Part shown: positions 26,717 through 35,311 of the stretch, in pieces
How positions within the stretch are numbered: position 1 is the stretch's first letter
Layout of the letters: each line of letters begins with the position of its first letter
Source of the DNA: Burkholderia sp. H160
Lineage (GTDB): Bacteria; Pseudomonadota; Gammaproteobacteria; Burkholderiales; Burkholderiaceae
DNA length: 64,000 bases
Direction of reading: 5' to 3'
Assembly (NCBI GenBank): GCA_000173575.1
Contig: ABYL01000002.1
Location: 62,001 to 126,000, forward strand
The notes under the pieces: model-generated
The model's database searches: none
Seen by the model: the letters and a program-made list of their open reading frames with translations, nothing else
What the model was told of the DNA's origin: nothing
Made by a program: the position numbers and the translations under genes

Positions 26717-27487
26717 CTATTCCTCCGCTTCGCCTCGTCGTTTCAGCAGATAAGTATCCATGATCCAGCCATGCCGCCGGCGTGCATCGGCGCGGATACG
26801 CTCGATGTCATCCGCCACGTCACAAAGTTTGCCCGCCATGAGGATTTCGTCTGGCGTGCCGACATACGCGCCCCAGTAAATATCCAGATCCTCATTGCAG
26901 ACCTGCCGGAATGCGTTCTGCGCATCGAGCATGACGACGACGCTATCCATATTGTTCGGGAAGCCCTTCGCGATGCGCCGTCCGTTCGTGATCCCGATCG
27001 ACTGGCCAATCTCGTTCAAGGCAATCCGATGTTTCGCCGCAAGCGCCTGCACGCTGCTGATCCCCGGAATGACCTCGTACTCGAACTCGTGCCGGCCGCC
27101 GCGCGATATCGCGCCGATGATCCGCATCGTGCTGTCGTAGAGCGACGGATCGCCCCACACGAGAAAAGCGCCGCATTCGCCGTCTGACAGCTCTTGCGCG
27201 ATCAGACGCTCGAAAACCCGCCGCTTTTGCTGATTGAGTTTCCGGACGGTTGCAACGTAATCGCGCTCGTCACGTTCGCGCTCGGGACTCGACACCTGCA
27301 CGATCCGATAGGCCCGGTCCTTCACATAACGCTCGATGATTTCCTTGCGCAATGCAGCGAGTTTTTCTTTCTGTGGGCCTTTGTCCATGACGAAAAAGAC
27401 GTCGACCTGATTGAGCGCATTGACCGCCTGGATGGTCACGTACTCCGGGTTTCCCGCGCCTATGCCGATAATCAGTATCCGTTTCAA
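26717..27487 (-). CDS. cobF: Precorrin-6A synthase (deacetylating)
   Basis: A 256-residue SAM-dependent methyltransferase of the CobF family, which methylates C1 of precorrin-5 with loss of acetate in aerobic cobalamin synthesis. It begins MKRILIIGIGAGNPEYVTIQ (the SAM-binding GIGAG) and contains VDVFFVMDKGPQKE, AFLVWGDPSLYDSTMRII, YEVIPGISSVQALAAKHRI and IYWGAYVGTPDEILMAG, all typical. Length is normal. No other cob gene is nearby. It lies 39 bases behind the last permease of the sugar ABC operon on the same strand, so it may be read through from that promoter. It is convergent with the nitroreductase gene. Confidence 0.92.
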   Translation of the reverse strand: MKRILIIGIGAGNPEYVTIQAVNALNQVDVFFVMDKGPQKEKLAALRKEIIERYVKDRAYRIVQVSSPERERDERDYVATVRKLNQQKRRVFERLIAQELSDGECGAFLVWGDPSLYDSTMRIIGAISRGGRHEFEYEVIPGISSVQALAAKHRIALNEIGQSIGITNGRRIAKGFPNNMDSVVVMLDAQNAFRQVCNEDLDIYWGAYVGTPDEILMAGKLCDVADDIERIRADARRRHGWIMDTYLLKRRGEAEE

Positions 27488-27526
27488 CGATCAACTCCGA
27501 TGCGCACTAGCGGCTCGACTCAAAAC

Positions 27527-28513
27527 CTACGCCTCCCGCTTGCTGCGCCCATACAGCAGTAACATCGCCGCGATCACCACACCGTAGATGATCTGACGCC
27601 CCGCCTCCGGCATCTGCGCGACCGAGAGGATCGACTGCAGCAGCGTGATCAGGATGGCGCCAGCGACGGTACCGAGGTACGAACCCCGTCCGCCCAGAAT
27701 CGACGTTCCGCCGAGCACGACTGCCGCGATCGCCGGCAACAGGTAGGCATCGCCCATCGACTGCGCCGCCTTCGACGCGTAACCCGCGAGCAATACGCCG
27801 CCGAACGCCGCGAACGCGCTGCAAACGGCAAACGCAGCCACGGTCACGAGTCGCGTGTTGATCCCGGAAAGATACGCCGCGCGCTCGGTGTTGCCGATCG
27901 CGTACAGCGTGCGGCCGAAGGTCGTGCGCGACAGCAGGAAGATCGTGGCGCCGCCGATCACCACCCACAGCGCGACGGCATTCGGCACGCCCGGTACGAG
28001 CCAGCCCGCCGCGAGCCAGCGCATCACCTCGGGCGCGGAATCCTGCGGCGACGATCCGCCGGTATAGGCGATCATGATGCCTTGCGCGACCGCGTTGGTC
28101 GCGAGTGTCGCAATCATCGACGGGATGCGTAGCAGCGCGACGAGGATGCCGTTGACGACGCCGATCAGCGCGCCGCAACCGATCCCAACCGGAATCGCGA
28201 GAATGCGCCCGAGTTCGCCGTGCCCCGCGACCGCGCACGCCATCATCGCGCCGACGGTGATCGTCCAGGGCAGCGACAGGTCGATGTGGCCGAGCAGGAT
28301 CACCATCATCAGGCCGGTCGCGATGATGCCGAGGAATGCGCCGACCTTCAGTTGCAGCAGGATGTATTCCGGCGACGTGAAGCTTCGCGAAAACATCCCG
28401 CCGACGAGCAGCAGCGCGACGATGCACGCGAACGCGATCACGATCGGTTTGTCGATCCTGCGCGTGAGCCTCGACACCAACGTGTTCCGGCCGGTTGCGG
28501 AAACGTGGCTCAT
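27527..28513 (-). CDS. Ribose/sugar-type ABC transporter permease (second permease)
   Basis: A 328-residue inner-membrane permease of the RbsC family, starting MSHVSATGRNTLVSRLTRRI at 28513. About nine hydrophobic segments are visible. The cytoplasmic signature for ATPase contact lies in YAIGNTERAAYLSGINTRLV, and the C-terminal half carries AAVVLGGTSILGGRGSYLGT. The start overlaps the stop of the upstream permease by 4 bases (ATGA), giving tight translational coupling. With 28510-29490 it would form a heterodimeric channel. The open frame continues far upstream only as a shadow of the first permease. Confidence 0.9.
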   Translation of the reverse strand: MSHVSATGRNTLVSRLTRRIDKPIVIAFACIVALLLVGGMFSRSFTSPEYILLQLKVGAFLGIIATGLMMVILLGHIDLSLPWTITVGAMMACAVAGHGELGRILAIPVGIGCGALIGVVNGILVALLRIPSMIATLATNAVAQGIMIAYTGGSSPQDSAPEVMRWLAAGWLVPGVPNAVALWVVIGGATIFLLSRTTFGRTLYAIGNTERAAYLSGINTRLVTVAAFAVCSAFAAFGGVLLAGYASKAAQSMGDAYLLPAIAAVVLGGTSILGGRGSYLGTVAGAILITLLQSILSVAQMPEAGRQIIYGVVIAAMLLLYGRSKREA

Positions 28514-29490
28514 TGAAACCACTCCAGACGGTTGCGAACCCTGAACAACCCGGCCGCGCCGATCGCGACAGCGAGTAGAAGAATCACGCCCTGGAACAGC
28601 GGCTGCCACAGCGCATCGACGTTGAATACGAACAGCAGGTCGCCGATCGAGCGGAATGCGAACGCGCCGAAGATCGCGCCAATCGCGCCGCCTTTGCCAC
28701 CGAGCAGCGACACGCCGCCGATCACCACCGCGGCGATCGAAAACAGCGTGTACGAGTTCGCGCTGCCGAGGCTCGCTTCGCCGGTGTCCGTGAAGAACGT
28801 CAGAAACAGGCCGCCGATTGCCGCGAGCAGGCCAGCCAGCGTATAGCTCGCGAACTTCGCGCGGCGGATCGGCATGCCGGACAGAAAAGCCGCGGGTTCG
28901 GACGAGCCGGTCGCGTACGCCGCGCGTCCGACCACCGAGCGTTTGAAAGGAATCCAGATGATCACCGTCGCTGCGAGCAGAATCAGCAAGCTCGCAGGCA
29001 CCACGCCGGCGACCTTGCCGATCAGTGCGTCGGCGAGGTCCTCGTTGATCGATCCGCCGGGCACAGGGCGCAGCAGCAGCGCCAGTCCGTAGTAGACCGC
29101 GCCCGTCGCGATCGTCGTCACGATCGGCTGCAGCCGGCCGAAAATAATGATTACGCCGTTCAGCGCGCCGCACAGCGCGCCCGCCGCGAGCACGCCGGCG
29201 ATGCCAAGCGCGCTGTGCAGCGCGTCGCCCGTGACGATCCACGAGCCGATGCAATTCGTCAGTATCAGCGTCATGCCGATCGACAGGTCGATGCCGGCCG
29301 TCAGCACGACGAGCGCCTGCCCCATCGAGACGAGCGCGAGCAGCACCGCCTTATTCGCTGCCGTCTGAAACACGTTGGCCGACAGCGCCGACGGATAGTT
29401 GAACAGATAGATCGCGAACATCAGTACGAACAGGCCGAACGCGAACACCGCCCCGCGATTCTCCGCATACCAGTAACGCAGCCCGCTCAT
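28510..29490 (-). CDS. Ribose/sugar-type ABC transporter permease (first permease)
   Basis: A 326-residue RbsC-family permease beginning MSGLRYWYAENRGAVFAFGL. Family motifs are MGQALVVLTAGIDLSIGMTL, GALNGVIIIFGRLQPIVTTI, YATGSSEPAAFLSGMPIRR and AAVVIGGVSLLGGKGGAIGA. It overlaps the ATPase gene (29487) and the second permease gene (28513) by 4 bases each. Two permease genes with one fused ATPase is the layout of several furanose and sugar-acid importers; the substrate itself is not determinable here. Confidence 0.9.
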   Translation of the reverse strand: MSGLRYWYAENRGAVFAFGLFVLMFAIYLFNYPSALSANVFQTAANKAVLLALVSMGQALVVLTAGIDLSIGMTLILTNCIGSWIVTGDALHSALGIAGVLAAGALCGALNGVIIIFGRLQPIVTTIATGAVYYGLALLLRPVPGGSINEDLADALIGKVAGVVPASLLILLAATVIIWIPFKRSVVGRAAYATGSSEPAAFLSGMPIRRAKFASYTLAGLLAAIGGLFLTFFTDTGEASLGSANSYTLFSIAAVVIGGVSLLGGKGGAIGAIFGAFAFRSIGDLLFVFNVDALWQPLFQGVILLLAVAIGAAGLFRVRNRLEWFQ

Positions 29491-31037
29491 AGCGCGACTC
29501 CCGTGGAAGGCGAAATCTGTCCAACGGGCAGGTCGAGAGCACTGGCAATCAGGTTCTGCTCGGTGATCGCCGAGCCGACCAGTTCCTTCTTGATCCTGCC
29601 TTCGTACAGCACGAGCACGCGGTCGCAGCAGCCGATCAGCTCGTCATAGTCGGTCGAATAGAACACGATTGCGGCGCCTTCGTCGGCGAGGCGCCTCAGC
29701 AACTGATAGAGCTCCTGCTTGGTGCCGACGTCGATACCGCGAGTCGGGTCACTGAGCAGCAGGATCCTCGGCTGCCGGATCAGCCACTTCGCGATGACCA
29801 CCTTCTGCTGGTTGCCGCCCGACAGCGAGCCCACGGGCGCGTCGACGCTGAACGACTTGATCGCAAGCAGCTCCATCATCCGGTCGACCAACGACCGCTG
29901 GCGGTCGCGATCGATTACGCCGGCGGTGGACATGCGATCGAGCGCGGCAAACGACAGGTTCTCGCGTAGCGACATCGGCAGCATCAAGCCTTCGGTCTTG
30001 CGGTCCTCCGGTATCAGCGCCATACCGATTTCGTTGGCGCGCGCGGTCACCGGGCTCCCGATCGACACAGCTTTGCCGTCGATCTCGATCTTGCCCGAGC
30101 AACCGCGCAACACGCCGAACAGCGCGAGCAGCAGTTCGCGCTGGCCTTGTCCGTCGAGGCCGCCCAGTCCGAGGATTTCACCGGGCTGCAACGAAAAGCT
30201 GATGCCCCGCAGCGTGTCGTTCCACGCGAGATCACGACAGGCGAGAACGGGGGCGGTGGTGCGGCCGTTAGCGGGTTTGTCCGGAAACACATGCTGGTAC
30301 TTCCGGCCGATCATCATTTCGACAACCTCATTGTCGGAGCGCGTGCCGGCCTCGAAGCTCATCACATGACGACCGTTCCGGTAGACCGTGCATTCGTCCG
30401 CGAGCGCCTTCACCTCGTGCATCCGGTGCGAGATGAACAGCAGCGCGAGCCCTTCTTCGCGCAGGCGCTTGAGCACCTCGATCACGCGCGCGACGTCGGC
30501 CGCGGTCAGCGCCGAGGTGGCTTCGTCGAGGATCAGGATGCGCGGCGCGTGGGCCAGCCCCTTCGCGAGCTCGACCATCTGCTGGCGCGACAGCGGCAGG
30601 TCGCGGACTTTCGCCAGCGGATTGATGTCGGCAGCGCCCGCTCGCGCGAGCGCCTCCTCGGCCTGGCGGCGCTGAGCCCGCCGGTCGATCATGCCGAAAC
30701 GTCGCGGCGGGTTCGAAGCGAAGATGTTGTCCGCCACGCTCAAGTCGGGGATCAGCGACAGCTCCTGATACACGCAGACGATGCCGGCCGCGTTCGCCTC
30801 GGCCGGCGACGCGAACGAGACCTCCCGGCCTTCGAAGTGCATCGTGCCTTCGTCCGGCTGCACGACGCCGGACATCACCTTCAGTAACGTGGACTTGCCC
30901 GCGCCGTTCTCGCCGAGGATCGCGTGAATGCGGCCCCTGCGCACCGTGAGCTCGGCGTGATCGAGCGCGACGGCGCCGCCGAAGCTTTTCGACACGCCAG
31001 ACATCTGAAAGAACGGCTGCTTCGCATCCTGCGGCAT
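29487..31037 (-). CDS. Sugar ABC transporter ATP-binding protein (RbsA-like, duplicated nucleotide-binding domains)
   Basis: A 516-residue protein with two ABC domains. The first has a full Walker A (GENGAGKST) and LSRQQMVELAKGLA with ILILDEATSALT. The second keeps GLGGLDGQGQRELLLALFG in place of a canonical Walker A, plus LSGGNQQKVVIAKWL and LLLSDPTRGIDVGTK. This asymmetric pair is normal for the RbsA/AraG/MglA family. It energises import through the two downstream permeases. It lies 35 bases behind the binding-protein gene and overlaps the first permease gene. Confidence 0.93.
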   Translation of the reverse strand: MPQDAKQPFFQMSGVSKSFGGAVALDHAELTVRRGRIHAILGENGAGKSTLLKVMSGVVQPDEGTMHFEGREVSFASPAEANAAGIVCVYQELSLIPDLSVADNIFASNPPRRFGMIDRRAQRRQAEEALARAGAADINPLAKVRDLPLSRQQMVELAKGLAHAPRILILDEATSALTAADVARVIEVLKRLREEGLALLFISHRMHEVKALADECTVYRNGRHVMSFEAGTRSDNEVVEMMIGRKYQHVFPDKPANGRTTAPVLACRDLAWNDTLRGISFSLQPGEILGLGGLDGQGQRELLLALFGVLRGCSGKIEIDGKAVSIGSPVTARANEIGMALIPEDRKTEGLMLPMSLRENLSFAALDRMSTAGVIDRDRQRSLVDRMMELLAIKSFSVDAPVGSLSGGNQQKVVIAKWLIRQPRILLLSDPTRGIDVGTKQELYQLLRRLADEGAAIVFYSTDYDELIGCCDRVLVLYEGRIKKELVGSAITEQNLIASALDLPVGQISPSTGVAL

Positions 31038-31072
31038 GCTTCGTCTCCCGTCACATCCCGGCCATCACCCGA

Positions 31073-32200
31073 TCACTGGTTGCCCTGGCTCTGCTTCATG
31101 ATTTCCTGCGCGGAGAAATTGATGCCGCACGTCGGAAACGAGTTGCCGACGAAAAAGTTGTCGGAGTCGTTCGGGAAATAGTTGACGCCCGACTTCAGCT
31201 TCGAATCGTCGGTGACGTCGAGCGGCAGCTTGATCGAGACCGGGATCGTCTGGCCGTCAAGCGCGGCGAGCGCGGTCTTGATCGCCACTGCCACCTGCGC
31301 GGGACCGGTGCCCGCCGACGTGCACTTCAGGCCCTGGCTCCCATACTGCGCGCAGAACTTGCGAAAGCCGTTCTCCGTCTCACCGCCGAAAGGCACGAAC
31401 GGATGTTTCGCATCGATCATCGCGCGCACGACGCCTGTGTCGCCGCCTTGCGCCGAAATTCCATCGAAATGACCCTGCACGGCAATCGCGTCGGCGGTGG
31501 CCTTTTGCGCGACCCCGTCGTCCCACTTGCCGTAGACCTGGACGACGTTCCACTTCTTGCCGGTGTCGTCCAACGTTTTCATGAAACCATTGTGGCGGTC
31601 CGTGTCGACCGAGGTGCCCGCCACGCCGCGAACCTCGAGCACCTTGCCGCCGTTCGACAGGTGGTTCGCGAGCCACTTGGCCCATAGCACGCCGAGCCCG
31701 TACTGATCGACGTTGACGTTGACCGCGTCTTCGCTGTCGAGGATGTTGTCGAACGCGATCAGCACGACGCCGGCATTCTTCGCGCGGCGGATCGCGGGGC
31801 CGAATGAGGTGGGATTCTGCGCGTCCACGATGACCGCGTCATAGCCGGCATCGATGAAGTTGTTGACGGCCGAGATCTGCGCCGGCACGTCCTCGCCGGT
31901 CGAGACGACCTTGAACTCCTTCAGCTTCGCGGCGACGGCCGGTTGTGCCGCATAGGCCTTCGCCGTCTTGATCATCTGGATCCGCCAGGTGTTCGCGATA
32001 TAGCCGTTCACGAGTGCGATCCGGTAGGGCCCGTTCTTCTTCGGATACTTGATGAACTTCGTGTCGCTCTTCCAGGGGACCATGCATGTGGGATCGCTGG
32101 ATGGCCCGGAAACGATTGAAATCTGTGCGAAAGCCGCGCTTGCGCACAGCGCCAATGAAGCGGTCGCCGCCGCTCGAAGCACCTGGATTCCTGAAAGCAT
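31073..32200 (-). CDS. Periplasmic sugar-binding protein of the ABC operon
   Basis: A 375-residue periplasmic-binding protein. The start at 32200 (MLSGIQVLRAAATASLALCA) is followed by a signal peptide ending SAAFA and has AGGAGAC upstream. The type I fold is recognisable from YRIALVNGYIANTWRIQMIK, FIDAGYDAVIVDAQNPTSFG, VLIAFDNILDSEDAVNVNVD and VRAMIDAKHPFVPFGGETEN. The sugar is not predictable. The operon order is binding protein, ATPase, permease, permease, then cobF. Expression is probably governed by the divergent GntR regulator through the two TGGTNTACCA sites upstream. Confidence 0.9.
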   Translation of the reverse strand: MLSGIQVLRAAATASLALCASAAFAQISIVSGPSSDPTCMVPWKSDTKFIKYPKKNGPYRIALVNGYIANTWRIQMIKTAKAYAAQPAVAAKLKEFKVVSTGEDVPAQISAVNNFIDAGYDAVIVDAQNPTSFGPAIRRAKNAGVVLIAFDNILDSEDAVNVNVDQYGLGVLWAKWLANHLSNGGKVLEVRGVAGTSVDTDRHNGFMKTLDDTGKKWNVVQVYGKWDDGVAQKATADAIAVQGHFDGISAQGGDTGVVRAMIDAKHPFVPFGGETENGFRKFCAQYGSQGLKCTSAGTGPAQVAVAIKTALAALDGQTIPVSIKLPLDVTDDSKLKSGVNYFPNDSDNFFVGNSFPTCGINFSAQEIMKQSQGNQ

Positions 32201-32426
32201 GTCGTCTCCTGTTTGTTGGATTGAACTTACCGATTGCCGGCGCACAGGGCGGTCGTGGATCGCCGAAATCTGTGCGTGAGGCAGGGAATCTTGCGGAATG
32301 TGCTGCAGCGGGGCTGACTCGGACTCGCCGAAGCAGTGGAATGACTTCTTCAAAGGCGCCGCGTGGAAGGGCCTGCGCGGACGTCTTCACGTCTGACAGT
32401 ACTGGCATGCCAATCGGCGCGCGATA

Positions 32427-32438
32427 GTGGTTTACCAC
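32427..32438. promoter_or_regulatory. Putative GntR operator, site 1
   Basis: GTGGTTTACCAC in the divergent intergenic region, 226 bases upstream of the binding-protein start. Its core TGGTNTACCA is shared with the site at 32537. Short TGGT/ACCA palindromes with two central bases are typical of FadR-subfamily GntR regulators. The regulator gene is adjacent, so autoregulation and control of the ABC operon are the natural reading. Confidence 0.6.
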
Positions 32439-32536
32439 GGCGTCGCGGGCGGCCTCGATCGGGCTGAAACCCCCGCCGTGTCGGCTTGGTGGCCAAAGAC
32501 GGGCAGCGCCGGACCCGGACGGCGTGACCCGACAAT

Positions 32537-32546
32537 TGGTGTACCA
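32537..32546. promoter_or_regulatory. Putative GntR operator, site 2
   Basis: TGGTGTACCA, 57 bases before the GntR start codon and 100 bases from the end of site 1. It shares the core TGGTNTACCA. Two matching sites between divergent genes support joint control of both directions. The remaining 400-base intergenic region (32201-32603) contains no supported gene. Confidence 0.6.
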
Positions 32547-32603
32547 TTCTCGCGAACTTGAGCCGGCGCCCCGTGGCGGCTTCGACGCTTTCGAGAATCC
32601 TGG

Positions 32604-33332
32604 ATGGCCGATCTTTCGCACACCTTAACCGGCCGCGCCGCCGATACGGACGCGACCGACCGTTCCTATGTCGGGCTCGCGAAACAGATCTACGACCTGA
32701 TCGCGGCTGGCGATGTCGAGCCCGGTACGCGCCTGCCTTCCGAGCGCACGCTCGCCGAGCGTTATGGCGTGAGCCGCACGCAGGTCAGGGAGGCGATCAT
32801 CGCGCTGGAAGTGCAGGGCGTGGTGGAAGTCCGTGTAGGGTCGGGCATTTATGTGGCCGAAGCAGCGGAGGCGCAGTTGGCCATGTTCAAACTGCCGCGC
32901 GGACCGGGCCCGATTGAGACGCTGCGCGCGCGCTCGGTAATCGAAAGCGGGATCGCGGCGCTCGCCGCTACCGAACGCAAAGATTCGGACCTCGACCGGC
33001 TCTTCGCCGCGTTGCGCGCCATGTGCGAAAACATGGACGACAAGGCTGCGAACGAGGCTGCTGACCGCGATTTTCATCTGGCAATTGCGCGCGCGACAGG
33101 AAACGAAATGCTCGTGCTCGTGGTGACCGCAATGTGGGACAACTCCCGCGCCGACCCGATGTGGAAAAAGATCGAGCAGCACTTCCATACTCCAGCGTTG
33201 CGGGCGGCTTCACAGGATGACCATCAGCGCATCTTTTCGGCCATCATGGCGCGAGATGCGAGCGCGGCGCGCGCGGCGATGCAGGCGCATCTTGCGCGCG
33301 TAATCGGCGAGTTCACGCAGGCCTGGCGTTAG
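32604..33332 (+). CDS. GntR-family regulator (FadR/FCD subfamily)
   Basis: A 242-residue repressor-type regulator. The N-terminal winged helix is clear (AGDVEPGTRLPSERTLAERY, GVSRTQVREAIIALEVQGVV, then the VRVGSGIYV wing). An all-helical FCD ligand domain follows, with the metal or ligand residues of DRDFHLAIARATGN and the late DDHQRIFSAIMARDA. FCD regulators usually respond to organic or sugar acids. It is divergent from the sugar ABC operon, with two palindromes in between, and is convergent with a small unknown gene 8 bases away. Confidence 0.92.
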   Translation: MADLSHTLTGRAADTDATDRSYVGLAKQIYDLIAAGDVEPGTRLPSERTLAERYGVSRTQVREAIIALEVQGVVEVRVGSGIYVAEAAEAQLAMFKLPRGPGPIETLRARSVIESGIAALAATERKDSDLDRLFAALRAMCENMDDKAANEAADRDFHLAIARATGNEMLVLVVTAMWDNSRADPMWKKIEQHFHTPALRAASQDDHQRIFSAIMARDASAARAAMQAHLARVIGEFTQAWR

Positions 33333-33340
33333 TCCGTGTT

Positions 33341-33670
33341 CTACGCAGGTGTAAAAACGATGGCGCCATGCTCGGCCACTTGTGCGAAGGTCCGAACGAA
33401 ACGGTAGGTCTGTCCGTCGATGACCAGTTCGTTCAGTCCCGACCGGGTGGACTCCAGAATCGCATGGACCACCGCGTTCCGAATGGCCGCGCAGCTTATC
33501 AGGTCTGCATCCAGCTCGCCGGGTTCACCGAGGTAGACATCGCTTTTTTCGCCTTGAGAGCGAACCAGAATCAGGCTCTTTCCCTGGTCTAGCGAAAGCT
33601 CCAGATATTCTGAAAGCGTCGACGCCGCCTCTGTGGCTGTATCGAGAGGATCGCGAGAGGATGAATTCAT
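33341..33670 (-). CDS. Small hypothetical protein
   Basis: A 109-residue acidic soluble protein, MNSSSRDPLDTATEAASTLS..., with a likely alpha/beta pattern (SLILVRSQGEKSDVYLGEPG, then NELVIDGQTYRFVRTF). No membrane segment or signal peptide is present. I do not recognise a family. It follows the large unknown gene 33731-35038 on the same strand with 60 bases between them, so the two may form a small operon. Confidence 0.55.
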   Translation of the reverse strand: MNSSSRDPLDTATEAASTLSEYLELSLDQGKSLILVRSQGEKSDVYLGEPGELDADLISCAAIRNAVVHAILESTRSGLNELVIDGQTYRFVRTFAQVAEHGAIVFTPA

Positions 33671-33730
33671 AAGCGGCCTTTGTAGTCGTGCAAGGCAAAG
33701 GTGACAAGACTTGGCACACCGCGAAGATGA

Positions 33731-35038
33731 TCAGTCCGGTAACTTCCCGGGCGTGCCATCCAGAATGCGAAGCTTGTCGTCGATCTCGGGAAGAGGGTGA
33801 CCCGCCGCGCGAAGCTCGTTGACGAGGCGATGCGCAGTTGTGCGGCACTGCGCAAGCGTCGCGTGCAGTCGTGGTTCGCTTTGCAGGCCGGTCACCGCCT
33901 TTTCCAGTTCGGGGGCAGACTCGCTCAGCAGGGCGGGAACGACCTCTTCCGGCGGAATCACGGACCCGTGACCCAATAGCTGAGCGGTCCAGTGGCATTC
34001 ATACAGCAAGGTCCGTCGCTCGGCCCGTTTCGCTTCTTCCTGCTCCAGGGTGGCGAGACTGTGCGGGTTCTTGTGAATCGAAGCGCGCCAGGTCGCGAGA
34101 ATGTCGTTGCGCAATTTTCCAATTGCCTCTGCGAGCGACGCGCTCGGTCCGCCGGCGACGAGGCGACGTTCATCCAGTCTGTCGACGTGGTCCCGGTATC
34201 CTTCGAGGAACGACTGCCAGTTCAACGGCAGTTCGGTCGTCCCGGAGAACGAGCGGCTCGTCTCGTTGAGCGCGCTCCTGATGTCCTGAAGCGACTGAGC
34301 ATCGGCAAGACGTGCTTCAAAGACCTCGTGGGCCGTCACCATCTGGCGATGCAGGGGAAAGAGCGGATTGTTGTGACGTCGTTGCAGATGTCGCTCGGCG
34401 GCGCCGGGATGAGCGCTCCACCTCCAGTTGGGCAGCGATTTTGCGTCGAAGTCGACCGCCTCTATCATCGGCCGGAAGATCGACAGTCCTTCCTCGGTTG
34501 CATGGCGAAAACAGTCGGCCAGCTTGAAGTCGTTACCTTGCAGGCTGGCGCCCTCGCTTCCGGCATAAGGCGAGTCCGGTGCGAGCCGGAGCAAGCCCGT
34601 CGCCAGGAAAAACTCTGTCGGCAGCTCGACGGACAGATTCTCCAGCCGGAAGGTGCACTGTTGAGCTGAAAGGGCCTCGACAGAATACGCGAGGCGGTTT
34701 TCGAGTTCGAGGAGCGCGTCGATCCTGTCGCCGGACGATGCCTGCATTGCGTCGGCCAGCAGGCAAAAAGATTCACGCACCATTTTTGCCGCGATCGAGC
34801 CGTGCTTCTCAGCAAAAAGCCAGAACCAGAGGGCCAGCTGATAGCCCCGGACCCCATTTCGGGCCAACGCTTCGACATCGGGGGGGAAGGTAATCCCCGT
34901 TGCGGCCCAGTTCGCAAATGGTGCCGAGTCGCTGCTCAGGTACATGTCCAGAAGCTGTTTTAACGACTCGTGCGTAGCGCTCGGCCAGTTGCGCGTATCG
35001 TCTTGCCGCTTCTCGGTTTTCCAAAGTTTCCAGGCCAT
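33731..35038 (-). CDS. Large hypothetical protein, predominantly helical
   Basis: A 435-residue soluble protein starting MAWKLWKTEKRQDDTRNWPS at 35038, with GAGG 7 bases upstream; a farther methionine at 35089 has no support. The sequence is rich in Leu, Ala, Glu and Arg with few glycines, predicting a helical repeat-like fold. It shows no signal peptide, membrane segment, P-loop or metal motif. Two halves look distinct: residues 1-240 with tryptophan-rich helices (YQLALWFWLFAEKHGS) and 250-435, which is coiled-coil-like. I do not recognise the family. The only close neighbour on the strand is the 109-residue gene downstream. Confidence 0.6.
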   Translation of the reverse strand: MAWKLWKTEKRQDDTRNWPSATHESLKQLLDMYLSSDSAPFANWAATGITFPPDVEALARNGVRGYQLALWFWLFAEKHGSIAAKMVRESFCLLADAMQASSGDRIDALLELENRLAYSVEALSAQQCTFRLENLSVELPTEFFLATGLLRLAPDSPYAGSEGASLQGNDFKLADCFRHATEEGLSIFRPMIEAVDFDAKSLPNWRWSAHPGAAERHLQRRHNNPLFPLHRQMVTAHEVFEARLADAQSLQDIRSALNETSRSFSGTTELPLNWQSFLEGYRDHVDRLDERRLVAGGPSASLAEAIGKLRNDILATWRASIHKNPHSLATLEQEEAKRAERRTLLYECHWTAQLLGHGSVIPPEEVVPALLSESAPELEKAVTGLQSEPRLHATLAQCRTTAHRLVNELRAAGHPLPEIDDKLRILDGTPGKLPD

Positions 35039-35311
35039 GCGGGACCTCGCAAAGATGTGCGGGATATGCCTTGGCAACGATACTTGCACACTCGGTGGGG
35101 GGCGTAAACTGGTGGATGAAATTGCGGACCCGAAGCAGTCGCCGCGGCCCGGCGGCGCTTAAAGCGGGGCAAAACACAATCAGGGGGAATCGGTATTGGA
35201 TCGATTCTTGCCGCCATGATTCAGGCTTTCTCCGCCTGCTTCACGTTGGTCGGGTGCTACCTCGAAGCGGCTTCGGGGCGCGGGCGTTGCGCCTTTGCGC
35301 GCCCCGTGGGT

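Noticed and set aside
27527-29254. A 575-codon frame spanning the second permease and most of the first
   Set aside because: The first 247 codons are arginine-rich shadow of the first permease. The ATGA overlap at 28510-28513 gives the true start.
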